Shown: positions 45,600 to 54,346 of the stretch, piece after piece | Layout: the number at the start of each line of letters is the position of its first letter | Position numbering within the stretch: position 1 is the stretch's first letter | From: Pyrinomonadaceae bacterium | GTDB taxonomy: Bacteria; Acidobacteriota; Blastocatellia; Pyrinomonadales; Pyrinomonadaceae | DNA length: 64,000 bases | Direction of reading: 5' to 3' | Assembly (NCBI GenBank): GCA_019694345.1 | Contig: JAIBCA010000010.1 | Coordinates: 1 to 64,000, forward strand | Made by a program: the position numbers and the translations under genes | Notes under the pieces: generated by a model | The model's input: only the letters and a program-made list of their open reading frames with translations | Database searches by the model: none | Told to the model about the DNA's origin: nothing

Positions 45600-48269
45600 C
45601 TAAAGTTTCTCGATCCGAACGGCTGTGACCTTAAATTCAGGAGCCTGTGTAAAGCGGTCCCGCGTCGGTCCCGTGGCGTAGTTCAGAAAAACTGCCGGAT
45701 CGTGGAACGAAGCAAAAAGCTCGCCGGGCTTTACCTTGTCGGTGACCTCGACCGGCAAGACGGCCTCGCCGTGGCCGCTCTTTAGCCGAACGGTTTCGCC
45801 GTCCGCGATCGCCAATCGGGCCGAGTCGGTCTTAGATATCTGGAGCAGATCCGTTGGCCGCAGTTCGCGGTTCGGGGTCCGCATCGTCATCGTACCGGCG
45901 TTAAACTGCTCAAGCACGCGTCCCGTTGTCAGCATGAACGGATATTCGTCGGACACGACCTCTTTCGTCGGCCTGTATTTGATCCGCCGCAGTGCAGCCG
46001 TGACACCATTCGAAAACGACTCGCCGTGCAGGATCTCGGTTCCCGGATGATCGACGTCGGGACATGGCCATTGGATCCCGGCCTTTTCGATACGATCGTA
46101 GGTGATGCCGTATCCCGGAGGCCAAACCGCACGTATCTCGTTCCAGACCTCTTCGGCGGTCGTAAACGCGAAATCGTCCGCGTGTCCCATGGCCACCGCA
46201 AGATCGCAGATTATCTCGAGATCCGATCGCGAATTTCCGCGCGGGCTGACCGCCGTCCGTATCCGCTGAATGCGGCGCTCACCGTTCATGAATGTCCCGT
46301 TCTTTTCAAACGATGTCGTCGCAGGAAAAAAGACATGGCCGAACCTCTTGGCGGTCTCATTCATAAAGAAATCCTGAATGATGACCAGGTCCATATTCGC
46401 GAACGCCTTTTCGGTTTCGTGGGTGTTGGCATTTGATAGCAGGACGTCGTAGCCGATCGTCCACAGAGCTTTGAGTTTGCCGTCGCGGGCGGCGTCGATC
46501 ATCTGCAGTTGATTCAGCCCGGCCGCGGTCGGTACAGGCACTTTCCAGATGCTTTCGAATAGTTCCCGGCCGGCGTCGATCGTCACCGAACCGGTCAAGA
46601 TCCCGGGGTCGCAGCCCATATGCGCTGAGCCCTGGACATTGTTCTGCCCCCGAAGCGGGTTGACGCCGGCACCCGGTTTGCCGATATTTCCGGTCAAAAG
46701 AGCGAGATTGACGATCGACATGACGCCCTCGGTCCCCTGATAATGCTCGGTCATTCCCAGGCCATGCATCGCCATCGACGGCGTGTTCGTCGCGTAGATG
46801 CGTGCCGCCTTGCGGATCAGTTCAGCGTCCACGCCGCATCTTTCAGCGACGGCCTCGGGCGAATATTCGGCGACGAACGCTTTGAATTGCTCGTATTCCT
46901 CGACGCGCTTTTCAATAAACTCGGCATTTACGAGGCCCTCGTCGATGATCGCATGTGCCAGAGCGTTGAACATTAGAATGTTCGTCCCCGGCCGGAGTTG
47001 CAGGTGCACATCGGCGTACTTGGTCAGCTCGGTCTTTCGCGGATCGACCACGATCAGCTTCGGGCCGTTCTTTAGTACGGCCTGCTTGACGCGGGCACCC
47101 GGTATCGGATGATTTTCGGTCGGGTTCGCACCGCAGAGAATGATAGTTTTCGCCCTTTCGATATCGTCGAACGAGTTTGTCATCGCCCCCGTTCCGATCA
47201 TCATCTTCATCGCCGCGGCAGACGGCGTATGGCAGACGCGTGCACAGCAATCGACATTGTTAGTGCCCAAGACGACACGCGTGAATTTTTGTGCGAGATA
47301 ATTTTCCTCATTCGTCGCCCGTGCCGATCCGAGCACAGCTATGCTCTCTTTGCCAAACTCGCTATTGATGGCCTTTAACTTAGCGGCGGCGAATGCTATC
47401 GCCTCTTCCCACGAAACGACCAGCCAGCCGTCGTTCTCGCGTATCATCGGCTCGGTGACGCGGTCGTCGGCATCGATAAAATCGAAGGCGTAGCGACCCT
47501 TTACACATAGATGTCCCGAATTGACCGGCGCCTCCATTACGGGCCGGACCTGGACGACCTTATCGTCGCGGGTGCCGACGTTCATCTCGCAGCCAGTGCC
47601 GCAGTACGGACACGTCGTCTTGGTCCACGCCGTCGGGTAACCGCGTTCGATCACTGACTTGTCCTCAAGCGCACCGGTCGGGCAAGCGTCGGAACAGGCT
47701 CCGCATGAGACACATGTGCTGTCGCCAAACGCTCCGAACGAGTCAGGCATCACCTTTGATTCCTCACCGCGCCCGAGCACGTGCCAGACGAATTGTCCCT
47801 GCACATCAGCACATATACGGACGCAGGCGTAACAGTTGATGCACCGCGACATATCGACATTGATATACGTGTGCGAGGGGTCGGCCGCGATCGAGCGGTC
47901 GCCGTGGAAATCGTTCGCCGTCAATCCGTACTGGCTCGCCAACAAGTGGAAGGGTTTGTCAGGATATGCCTTGAAAGCTTCCGCCGGATAGTTGCCCGCC
48001 AGCATACGCAGATTCCATTTGCGCGCGTCCTCGACAGGTGCGCTGTGGGTATCGATCTCCATTCCGTCGGCAAGCGCCGTCGTGCAAGAAACTGCTTCGT
48101 GAGCCCTGCCCTTGATCTCGACCAGACACATCCTGCAGGCTCCAACCGGCTTGAGCCGATCATCATTGCAAAGCGTTGGTATCTCGAACCCCAACGACCG
48201 GGCGGCCGCCAGAACCGTTATTCCGTCATCAAATGCCGCTTGTATCCCGTTGATCGTTGCACGGATCAT
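45600..48269 (-). CDS. Formate dehydrogenase, molybdopterin alpha subunit, with ferredoxin-type N-terminus
   Basis: The 889-residue enzyme should oxidise formate to CO2. Domains in order: 2Fe-2S ferredoxin (1-78), a CxxC-rich linker and two 4Fe-4S clusters (RCINCYACVRIC, CVSCGACSDACP), the fourth cluster (CPYCGTGC), then the bis-MGD molybdopterin domains. The active-site pair is Cys346-His347 in CARVCHTP, so this is a cysteine enzyme, not a selenoprotein. The GANPTENHPIPG and GLGMTEHYQGT blocks support formate dehydrogenase over other members of the superfamily. No beta or gamma subunit for NAD is seen. It lies between kynU (42 bases) and kmo (56 bases), and mobA is three genes upstream, a set-up that fits clearing formate from N-formylkynurenine. 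Confidence 0.9.
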   Translation of the reverse strand: MIRATINGIQAAFDDGITVLAAARSLGFEIPTLCNDDRLKPVGACRMCLVEIKGRAHEAVSCTTALADGMEIDTHSAPVEDARKWNLRMLAGNYPAEAFKAYPDKPFHLLASQYGLTANDFHGDRSIAADPSHTYINVDMSRCINCYACVRICADVQGQFVWHVLGRGEESKVMPDSFGAFGDSTCVSCGACSDACPTGALEDKSVIERGYPTAWTKTTCPYCGTGCEMNVGTRDDKVVQVRPVMEAPVNSGHLCVKGRYAFDFIDADDRVTEPMIRENDGWLVVSWEEAIAFAAAKLKAINSEFGKESIAVLGSARATNEENYLAQKFTRVVLGTNNVDCCARVCHTPSAAAMKMMIGTGAMTNSFDDIERAKTIILCGANPTENHPIPGARVKQAVLKNGPKLIVVDPRKTELTKYADVHLQLRPGTNILMFNALAHAIIDEGLVNAEFIEKRVEEYEQFKAFVAEYSPEAVAERCGVDAELIRKAARIYATNTPSMAMHGLGMTEHYQGTEGVMSIVNLALLTGNIGKPGAGVNPLRGQNNVQGSAHMGCDPGILTGSVTIDAGRELFESIWKVPVPTAAGLNQLQMIDAARDGKLKALWTIGYDVLLSNANTHETEKAFANMDLVIIQDFFMNETAKRFGHVFFPATTSFEKNGTFMNGERRIQRIRTAVSPRGNSRSDLEIICDLAVAMGHADDFAFTTAEEVWNEIRAVWPPGYGITYDRIEKAGIQWPCPDVDHPGTEILHGESFSNGVTAALRRIKYRPTKEVVSDEYPFMLTTGRVLEQFNAGTMTMRTPNRELRPTDLLQISKTDSARLAIADGETVRLKSGHGEAVLPVEVTDKVKPGELFASFHDPAVFLNYATGPTRDRFTQAPEFKVTAVRIEKL

Positions 48270-48311
48270 AGACTTTTCCCTTCTTACCGTTTCAGATCCG
48301 CAATTGTCGGT

Positions 48312-49586
48312 TCAATTTAATACCGAACTAAGGATCTGAACGAACTTCTGAATATCGCCAAAACTATTGTAGAGCGGAACCGGAGCGACCCTGATAACAT
48401 CGGGTTCACGCCAATCAGCAACAACGCCGCGTTCCGAGATCGCCGTAAAAATGCTCTTGTCAGCGTTCTTGACCCGGATCGACAATTGACAGCCACGCAG
48501 GTGCGGATCCGCCGGGGTGATCACCGAGATCCGATCGTCAGCGATCGCCCATAGATTCTGCTCGAGATAAGCTGTCAGCCTGACGGACCGCTCACGGAGA
48601 GCTGCCATTCCGGCCTCTGCAAATATTTCAAGTGACGCCCGCAATGACGCCATCTGCAAGATCGGCGGATTGGAGATCTGCCAACCCTCGGCTCCGGCGA
48701 TCGGGCTGAATGTCGGCCCCATTAGAAATCGTGTTGCCTTGTCATGTCCCCACCACCCTGCCAATCGAGGTCTATCAGCGCAATCCGCGTGCCGTTCATG
48801 CACAAACGCCCCGCCGACCGCTCCCGGGCCGCCATTAAGATATTTGTACGAACACCAGACAGCGAGATCCACGCCCCAATCGTGCAGTTTTAACTCAAGA
48901 TTGCCCGCCGCATGTGCGAGATCAAAGCCGGCGAGGGCTCCCGCAGCGTGTGCCGCAGCGGTAATTTCCCGCATTTCAAACGCCTGACCTGTGTAATAAT
49001 TCACACCGCCGAAAAGGACCATGGCCAGTGAGTCACCCTCGTGCTCGATCGCAGCGATAATGTCCTCGGTCCTGAGCGTTGTCTCACCGTCGCGCGGCTC
49101 AAGTTCGATCAGATCCATTTCCGGATCAAGCCCGTGGAGTTTGATCTGCGCTTCGATCGCATATCGATCCGACGGAAATGCACCCTTTTCGATCATGACC
49201 TTCCGACGCTCGCCGGCGGGACGGTAAAATGAGATCAGCAGCAAATGGAGGTTAACTGTCAACGAGTTCATCACGACCGTTTCGATCGGAAGGGCCCCGA
49301 CGACTTCGGCCATTTGAGCGGTAAGAAATTCGTGATAGGGCATCCAGGGGTGTTTGGCATGGATATGCCCTTCGACCCCAAGCGTTTCCCAGTCCTTAAG
49401 TTCTTGCTCTATGTATTCGCGAACCCGGCGGGGTTGCAGGCCTAATGAATTACCCGTGAAATAAACGACGTCTTCGCCCGACTCACGTTTGGGGATAAAG
49501 AATTGATCTCTAAATCGTGATAGCGGATCGGATGCATCCAATACGGCGGCGTCCGCCGACTCGGTCCATTCTTTCATGTTTTCCAT
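48312..49586 (-). CDS. kynU: Kynureninase
   Basis: KynU splits 3-hydroxykynurenine (or kynurenine) into 3-hydroxyanthranilate and alanine. The 424-residue PLP enzyme has YFTGNSLGL near the start, NSLTVNLHLLL, FDLAHAAGN with the cofactor-binding Asp222, and the Schiff-base Lys248 in CSYKYLNGGPG. The later LAGWWGH is characteristic. The third or fourth codon ATG (MKEW) is an alternative start. fdh follows 42 bases downstream. Identification is firm. Confidence 0.96.
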   Translation of the reverse strand: MENMKEWTESADAAVLDASDPLSRFRDQFFIPKRESGEDVVYFTGNSLGLQPRRVREYIEQELKDWETLGVEGHIHAKHPWMPYHEFLTAQMAEVVGALPIETVVMNSLTVNLHLLLISFYRPAGERRKVMIEKGAFPSDRYAIEAQIKLHGLDPEMDLIELEPRDGETTLRTEDIIAAIEHEGDSLAMVLFGGVNYYTGQAFEMREITAAAHAAGALAGFDLAHAAGNLELKLHDWGVDLAVWCSYKYLNGGPGAVGGAFVHERHADCADRPRLAGWWGHDKATRFLMGPTFSPIAGAEGWQISNPPILQMASLRASLEIFAEAGMAALRERSVRLTAYLEQNLWAIADDRISVITPADPHLRGCQLSIRVKNADKSIFTAISERGVVADWREPDVIRVAPVPLYNSFGDIQKFVQILSSVLN

Positions 49587-49677
49587 TATGTCGAATTTAA
49601 TTGAATCGCCTTAATTAGGAAAGCCGCTAACGCTCGGCGCCGGCCTGCAGCCGATCATTCTCCATCACCGTCCCCGG

Positions 49678-50616
49678 CTATTGGACAAATCCGGCGATCT
49701 CACTCAAAACCCTTTCCGGCATCTCCTCTTGAGGCACGTGCCCGCACTTCTCAAAAACGACCAGTTTCGAGCCGCTTATAAGTTCGTTCAGTTTTCGCCC
49801 GGCTTCAAGCGGGATCAACTCATCTTCGGATCCCCAGATTATCAGTGTGGGAGCCTTGATGCCCGGGATCCTGTCCTCGACCGGAAAAAGCTCGAACTGC
49901 TCACGGGCGCGTGTCGCCGAAAGCTGCCCGCCCCGCGTCCTTAAAGGGTGATAATAAGCACTTACCCTTTCATCGGTGATCTTGGAGTCATCAAAAAAGC
50001 TCTTTTCAAGTCCGCTTCGCACCAATTTGTCCGACGTTAAGGCCAAGGCAGTGAGCAGACGTCCGATCACCGGCATCTGCAAATACCAAGGCGCCAGACT
50101 GGATCGGCCTTGCACTTTGACGCCCGCACTGTCTATTAAGACCAGGCCAAGAACCTTTTCGGGGTGGGCCACCGCGACGTTCAGGGCAGTCTCGCCGCCC
50201 ATCGAATTTCCAACAAGCCAAGCTCGCTGGATATTGAGCTTCTCTAACAGACCGGCGACGACCTCGCCCTGAGCACGGCGTGAATAGTCGCCGTCAGGCT
50301 TGTCCGAAAACCCAAACCCCTTTAGATCGACGGCGATCACGCGGAAACGCTTGGCAAGCTCATCGAATTGGTCCTTCCATGTGTACGTTGACGATGTATA
50401 ACCGTGTATCAGAACGATCGGCGTACCTTCGCCCTTGTCTAAATAATGAACCCGAAGACCGCCAAGATCGGCAAACTTGCTGAATTGCGAGTGCGGGATC
50501 GAAGCCTTCATCTCGTCAAATACGACATCTGCCGGCCGCGTGAACCAAAAGACCGCCAAAGCGGCGATGGCGGCCAGTATCAGCACGCCGCTGATCTTAA
50601 ATACTTTCTTAAGCAT
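49678..50616 (-). CDS. Membrane-anchored alpha/beta hydrolase
   Basis: This 312-residue hydrolase has an N-terminal membrane helix (residues 9-25) and an alpha/beta hydrolase fold with oxyanion HGYTSS and nucleophile GNSMGG. The acid is probably the Asp of GSEDELI and the base the His of KCGHVPQEE. The substrate is unknown; haloperoxidase, esterase or C-C bond hydrolase roles are all possible. It lies 9 bases after mobA and 91 bases before kynU on the same strand. Confidence 0.88.
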   Translation of the reverse strand: MLKKVFKISGVLILAAIAALAVFWFTRPADVVFDEMKASIPHSQFSKFADLGGLRVHYLDKGEGTPIVLIHGYTSSTYTWKDQFDELAKRFRVIAVDLKGFGFSDKPDGDYSRRAQGEVVAGLLEKLNIQRAWLVGNSMGGETALNVAVAHPEKVLGLVLIDSAGVKVQGRSSLAPWYLQMPVIGRLLTALALTSDKLVRSGLEKSFFDDSKITDERVSAYYHPLRTRGGQLSATRAREQFELFPVEDRIPGIKAPTLIIWGSEDELIPLEAGRKLNELISGSKLVVFEKCGHVPQEEMPERVLSEIAGFVQ

Positions 50617-50625
50617 ATATTTGAA

Positions 50626-51240
50626 CTACCGCCCGACACCCTCGACGAGAAGGGTCTCCGCCGCTGCGGCCTCCTCCGGCGTATTGAGATTTATGAAGAA
50701 CCTTTCGGAATCAGGCAAATGAGCGATATCAGCAAAATCGACCCAAATTGTCTCGATCCCTGCAAGCATACTACGCAAACTCAGGTCCATTCCGGTCAAG
50801 GCGATACGACACGCCTCGATGCCGGGGCCGACACGGTAGAGTCCACAGAGCGGCTGAGCCGTTCCGGAAATATCGCGTGGGATCACAGCGTCGCTGCCCC
50901 CAAATCGACGCTCCGCCAACGATTGAAACAGCCCGGCGGTAATGAACGGCATATCGCAGGCGGCAACAGCGATCCAATCGGTGGTTGCGTGTGTCAACGC
51001 GGAATAAAGCCCCGCCAATGAACTGCGTTCGCTCCCCTCGTCGGCAACGTCCGGAAAGCGTTTCAAACCGGCAATTTCACCTTCACCACCGGCCACATAG
51101 ATATCGTCCGCGATACCCGAAAGCGCATTGGAAATTCGTTTGATCACACCAACGCCGCCGAGGGTCAGTGAAGCCTTATCAAATCCCATTCGGCTTGATC
51201 TACCGCCCGCGAGAATAAATGCATCCATCTCTTTGTTCAT
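50626..51240 (-). CDS. mobA: Molybdenum cofactor guanylyltransferase
   Basis: MobA attaches GMP to molybdopterin to make the MGD form needed by formate dehydrogenase-type enzymes. The 204-residue protein has the nucleotidyltransferase motif LAGGRSSRMGFDKA, then AACDMPFI with the metal-binding Asp, and the C-terminal FINLNTPEE, all characteristic. It heads the minus-strand run that includes the formate dehydrogenase gene, which is a plausible direct client. Confidence 0.95.
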   Translation of the reverse strand: MNKEMDAFILAGGRSSRMGFDKASLTLGGVGVIKRISNALSGIADDIYVAGGEGEIAGLKRFPDVADEGSERSSLAGLYSALTHATTDWIAVAACDMPFITAGLFQSLAERRFGGSDAVIPRDISGTAQPLCGLYRVGPGIEACRIALTGMDLSLRSMLAGIETIWVDFADIAHLPDSERFFINLNTPEEAAAAETLLVEGVGR

Positions 51241-51283
51241 TCTATCGGGGAATCGGTCGAACTTGCGAAACTTTTTTCTTCCG

Positions 51284-51299
51284 TATGATCTAAATCATA
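51284..51299. promoter_or_regulatory. FNR/CRP-type palindrome upstream of ric
   Basis: TATGAT and ATCATA are separated by 4 bases, matching the TGAT-N4-ATCA core of FNR/DNR-family sites. It lies 58 bases before the ric ATG and is surrounded by an AT-rich tract. Regulation by oxygen or NO would suit ric. The regulator itself is not in the window. Confidence 0.5.
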
Positions 51300-51357
51300 T
51301 TTTTTCGCGATCAAATAGACAAACATTGCCCTGTTACAAATATTTTTCGGAGGTAAC

Positions 51358-52089
51358 ATGCAAAATATTACAACACGTACCATTCGCGAGATCGCCATCG
51401 AATCCCCTGCCACGACCAGGATCTTCGAGTCACATCACATTGACTATTGCTGCGGCGGCAGAGTTAATTTTATGGATGCTTGTCGAAAGGCGGGCGTCGA
51501 TGCCGACATCGTAAAGCGGGATCTTGAGGCAGTACTGGTCGACAAGTCGAGCGTCGAACCGGACTTTTCTGCAAGGACGCTTTCAGAGTTGATCGACCAT
51601 ATTCTCGATTCCCATCACAGATTTACCTATGATGAACTGGACCGTTTACAGCCGCTGATGGACAAGGTCAACAAGGTACACGGCGATGTCCATCCGGAAC
51701 TTGCCAAAATGTCAGATCTGCTCGACGCAATGCACAGCGACCTGCTGCCGCACATGTACAAAGAGGAGCAAATATTGTTTCCGTATATCAAGGACCTCGA
51801 GTACGCCAAACTCAACGGCCTGACACCTCGCTTCCCGCCATTCGGGACCGTTCAGCACCCGATCAGGATGATGATGGGCGAGCATGACGCAGTTGGTGAC
51901 ATGTTAAAAGAGATGCGGGCCGTATCCGGCGGCTTTGCCGTGCCGGTCGGTGCGTGCCCAAGCTACCAGGGATTGCTGACCCGGCTTGAAGAGCTTGAAC
52001 GCGATCTGCATCAGCATATCCATCTGGAAAATAACGTCCTGTTCCCAAGGGCGGCCGTGTTGGAGGCGGAGGCCTTTGGATCTCATTGA
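51358..52089 (+). CDS. ric: Iron-sulfur cluster repair di-iron protein (RIC/ScdA/YtfE family)
   Basis: RIC proteins repair iron-sulfur clusters damaged by nitric oxide or oxygen. The 243-residue protein starts with the ScdA N-terminal domain (residues 1-60, HHIDYCCGGR) and continues with a hemerythrin-like four-helix bundle. Ligand-like histidine and glutamate groups occur in LIDHILDSHHRFTYDEL, LLPHMYKEEQILFPY, GEHDAVGDML and QHIHLENNVLFPR. A strong CGGAGG site precedes the ATG, and an FNR-like palindrome lies further upstream. The YwiC-like gene follows after 20 bases. Confidence 0.94.
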   Translation: MQNITTRTIREIAIESPATTRIFESHHIDYCCGGRVNFMDACRKAGVDADIVKRDLEAVLVDKSSVEPDFSARTLSELIDHILDSHHRFTYDELDRLQPLMDKVNKVHGDVHPELAKMSDLLDAMHSDLLPHMYKEEQILFPYIKDLEYAKLNGLTPRFPPFGTVQHPIRMMMGEHDAVGDMLKEMRAVSGGFAVPVGACPSYQGLLTRLEELERDLHQHIHLENNVLFPRAAVLEAEAFGSH

Positions 52090-52109
52090 GATGCTATTAT
52101 TCTTGAAGT

Positions 52110-52925
52110 ATGCCCGACAGTTCGACGTTCCGCCCACAAATTAAGATCGATCGCAGACAGATCGCGTTGCCGTCCGAACATGGATCCTGGGGCTTTTTAT
52201 TCGAGCCGATCGTCGCATCGCTGGCGATCGGCTTTTCGCTGCCCGGAGCGATGATCGCCGTGATGACGATCGGCGGTTTTCTTGCCCGCCAGCCGCTAAA
52301 GGTCTTGATCATCGACCGCACCGGGCAACGAAATGCGGAGCGGGCTCGCGTCGCCGCCGCCTTTATTGCGGTATATGTTTCGATCGCTTTATTTGGATTT
52401 TCCTGGGCGATCTATCTTGGCGGGCTGCTCCCGTTCGTCCCGTTTCTCTCTGTCCTGCCGCTGGCTTGCATTCAGATATATTTCGACGGCTCACGAAAAA
52501 GCCGAGGGTTGCTTCCGGAAATTTTTGGGGCGATCACGATCTCTTCGTCGTCTGCGGCGATCTTGTTGGCAGCGGGATCCGGTTGGCCGCCGGCACTTTC
52601 GCTCTGGGCGGTCATGATCTCAAGATTGATCCCGTCGATAATATATGTTCGAAATCGCCTCAAACTGGAAAAGGGGAAAAGCTTTTCATTCCTCGCGGTG
52701 GTACTGACCAATTCCGCCGCGGTCATCATTACTGCCGTATTGGCGTATAATGGTGTCGCGTCGGCGCTAGTGCCCGTGATGATGGTTCTGCTACTGGCAA
52801 GGGCCATCGCCGGATTATCACCAAACCGCAGAAAGCTTAAGGCGATGAAGATCGGAATTCTTGAGGTGGTTTACGGCACGCTCACGGTTGCCGCGATCAT
52901 TGCCGGACACTATGCGGCGATATGA
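52110..52925 (+). CDS. YwiC-like membrane protein
   Basis: This 271-residue integral membrane protein has about seven to eight hydrophobic helices. It carries the family mark LPSEHGSWGFLFEPI (about residues 20-34) and is recognised as YwiC-like. In Bacillus subtilis, as I recall, ywiC lies beside fnr and nitrate-respiration genes. The function is unknown. It follows ric by 20 bases and probably shares its promoter with the FNR-like site. Confidence 0.85.
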   Translation: MPDSSTFRPQIKIDRRQIALPSEHGSWGFLFEPIVASLAIGFSLPGAMIAVMTIGGFLARQPLKVLIIDRTGQRNAERARVAAAFIAVYVSIALFGFSWAIYLGGLLPFVPFLSVLPLACIQIYFDGSRKSRGLLPEIFGAITISSSSAAILLAAGSGWPPALSLWAVMISRLIPSIIYVRNRLKLEKGKSFSFLAVVLTNSAAVIITAVLAYNGVASALVPVMMVLLLARAIAGLSPNRRKLKAMKIGILEVVYGTLTVAAIIAGHYAAI

Positions 52926-52969
52926 ATCGAGCATTGATCTGAACGGCCGACACATTTCTTGTTCTTGTT

Positions 52970-54343
52970 ATGCACAACGTTGACATTGACCTCGTCGAGA
53001 TGTCGCTAGACGTCATCAAATTTGCGATCGGCCGAATTTCCGACACCGATCCGCAACTCGGGTTTCCTAAAACAGCCGCCGAACTCAAATCACTGGTCGG
53101 CGAAACGATCACACCGGCCGGGATCGGCGGCGAGAAGGCGTTCGAACTTTTTCGTGAGGTGCTCATCAAAGCCAGTATTCCGATCGACCATCCGCGACAC
53201 TTGGCTTTTGTCCCCGCATCGCCGACCCGCTCAGCGGTGCTGTTCGATCTGGTGACGTCGGCTGCAAGTGTCCACGGTGCTTTTTGGCTTGAGGGGGCAG
53301 GCTGCATTTTTGCCGAGAACCAGGCAATGGAGTGGCTTGTATCGCTGACCGGAATGCCGCCGCCGGCTTTCGGCGTGTTCACGAGCGGCGGAACCGAGGC
53401 AAATCTCTCGGCCATGGTCGCGGCTCGCGAGTATTGGCGGAGCGTTGATCCGGCCAAGGCGAATTCACGAGGCATCGTAATTACTTCAAACGGGGCACAT
53501 TCTTCGATCAAGGCGATGGCAAAGGTGATCGACGCCGACGTTTTGATGATCGAAACCGACGATCGGCTCGATGGTGAACTGCTCGATGCCGCGATCGGTA
53601 AGATGTCCCCTGCTGACCGTGGACGGATCTTTGCCGTTATTGCCACGGCCGGGACTACCAATTCAGGGATCATCGACGATCTGCAAGGCATAGCGGAGGT
53701 CTGCAGTAAGCACAAGCTTTGGTTTCACGTCGATGCGGCGTACGGCGGAGCCGCAATGGCCGTAAGGTCCGTCCGGCCGCTATTTAACGGCATCGAGCGG
53801 GCCGATAGCGTCACGATCGACCCGCATAAATGGCTTTTCTCTCCATATGATTGCGGCGCGGTGCTATATCGCGATCCCGCTCTCGCCAAAAGTGCCCATT
53901 CGCAGGAGGGCTCGTATTTGGATATTTTTAGCGACGAAGGCTACCAGGGCTTTAACCCTTCGGACTATCAGATCCAATTGACCCGGCGGGTTCGCGGTTT
54001 GCCGCTTTGGTTCTCGCTCGCGATGCACGGTACTGATCGCTACGAAAAGGCGATCAGCCGCGGTATCGAACTCGCTCAGATCGCCGGTCGAATGATCGAG
54101 GAGACCGAACACACCGAACTTGTTCGCGAGCCAAATCTCTCGTGCGTGTTATACCGGCGAAAGGGTTGGTCGCCTGAAGATTATCGTGATTGGACATTTC
54201 GAAACCACAAGGCCGGATTTGCTCTCGTCGCTCCGACAAAATGGAGGAATCCTAAAGGGGTTGAGACCGTCTCGCGCTTCTGTTTTATCAACCCCGACAC
54301 GACAGAGCAGGACATTGCCGACATTCTTGAGTCGATGAAGTAA
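52970..54343 (+). CDS. PLP-dependent group II amino acid decarboxylase
   Basis: The 457-residue enzyme resembles aromatic-L-amino-acid, glutamate and tyrosine decarboxylases of PLP fold type I. It has FTSGGTEANLSA, the WFHVDAAYGG segment with the cofactor-binding Asp, and the Schiff-base Lys287 in TIDPHKWLFSPYDCG. The substrate is not certain; tryptophan or a related aromatic is possible given the surrounding kynurenine genes, but phenylacetaldehyde-synthase-like activity also fits. It stands 44 bases after the YwiC-like gene and converges on the ACMS decarboxylase gene (3 bases between stops). Confidence 0.88.
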   Translation: MHNVDIDLVEMSLDVIKFAIGRISDTDPQLGFPKTAAELKSLVGETITPAGIGGEKAFELFREVLIKASIPIDHPRHLAFVPASPTRSAVLFDLVTSAASVHGAFWLEGAGCIFAENQAMEWLVSLTGMPPPAFGVFTSGGTEANLSAMVAAREYWRSVDPAKANSRGIVITSNGAHSSIKAMAKVIDADVLMIETDDRLDGELLDAAIGKMSPADRGRIFAVIATAGTTNSGIIDDLQGIAEVCSKHKLWFHVDAAYGGAAMAVRSVRPLFNGIERADSVTIDPHKWLFSPYDCGAVLYRDPALAKSAHSQEGSYLDIFSDEGYQGFNPSDYQIQLTRRVRGLPLWFSLAMHGTDRYEKAISRGIELAQIAGRMIEETEHTELVREPNLSCVLYRRKGWSPEDYRDWTFRNHKAGFALVAPTKWRNPKGVETVSRFCFINPDTTEQDIADILESMK

Positions 54344-54346
54344 CTC

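Noticed and set aside
45600..48269. Selenocysteine formate dehydrogenase
   Set aside because: The active-site codon is TGC (Cys346) and no in-frame TGA is present.
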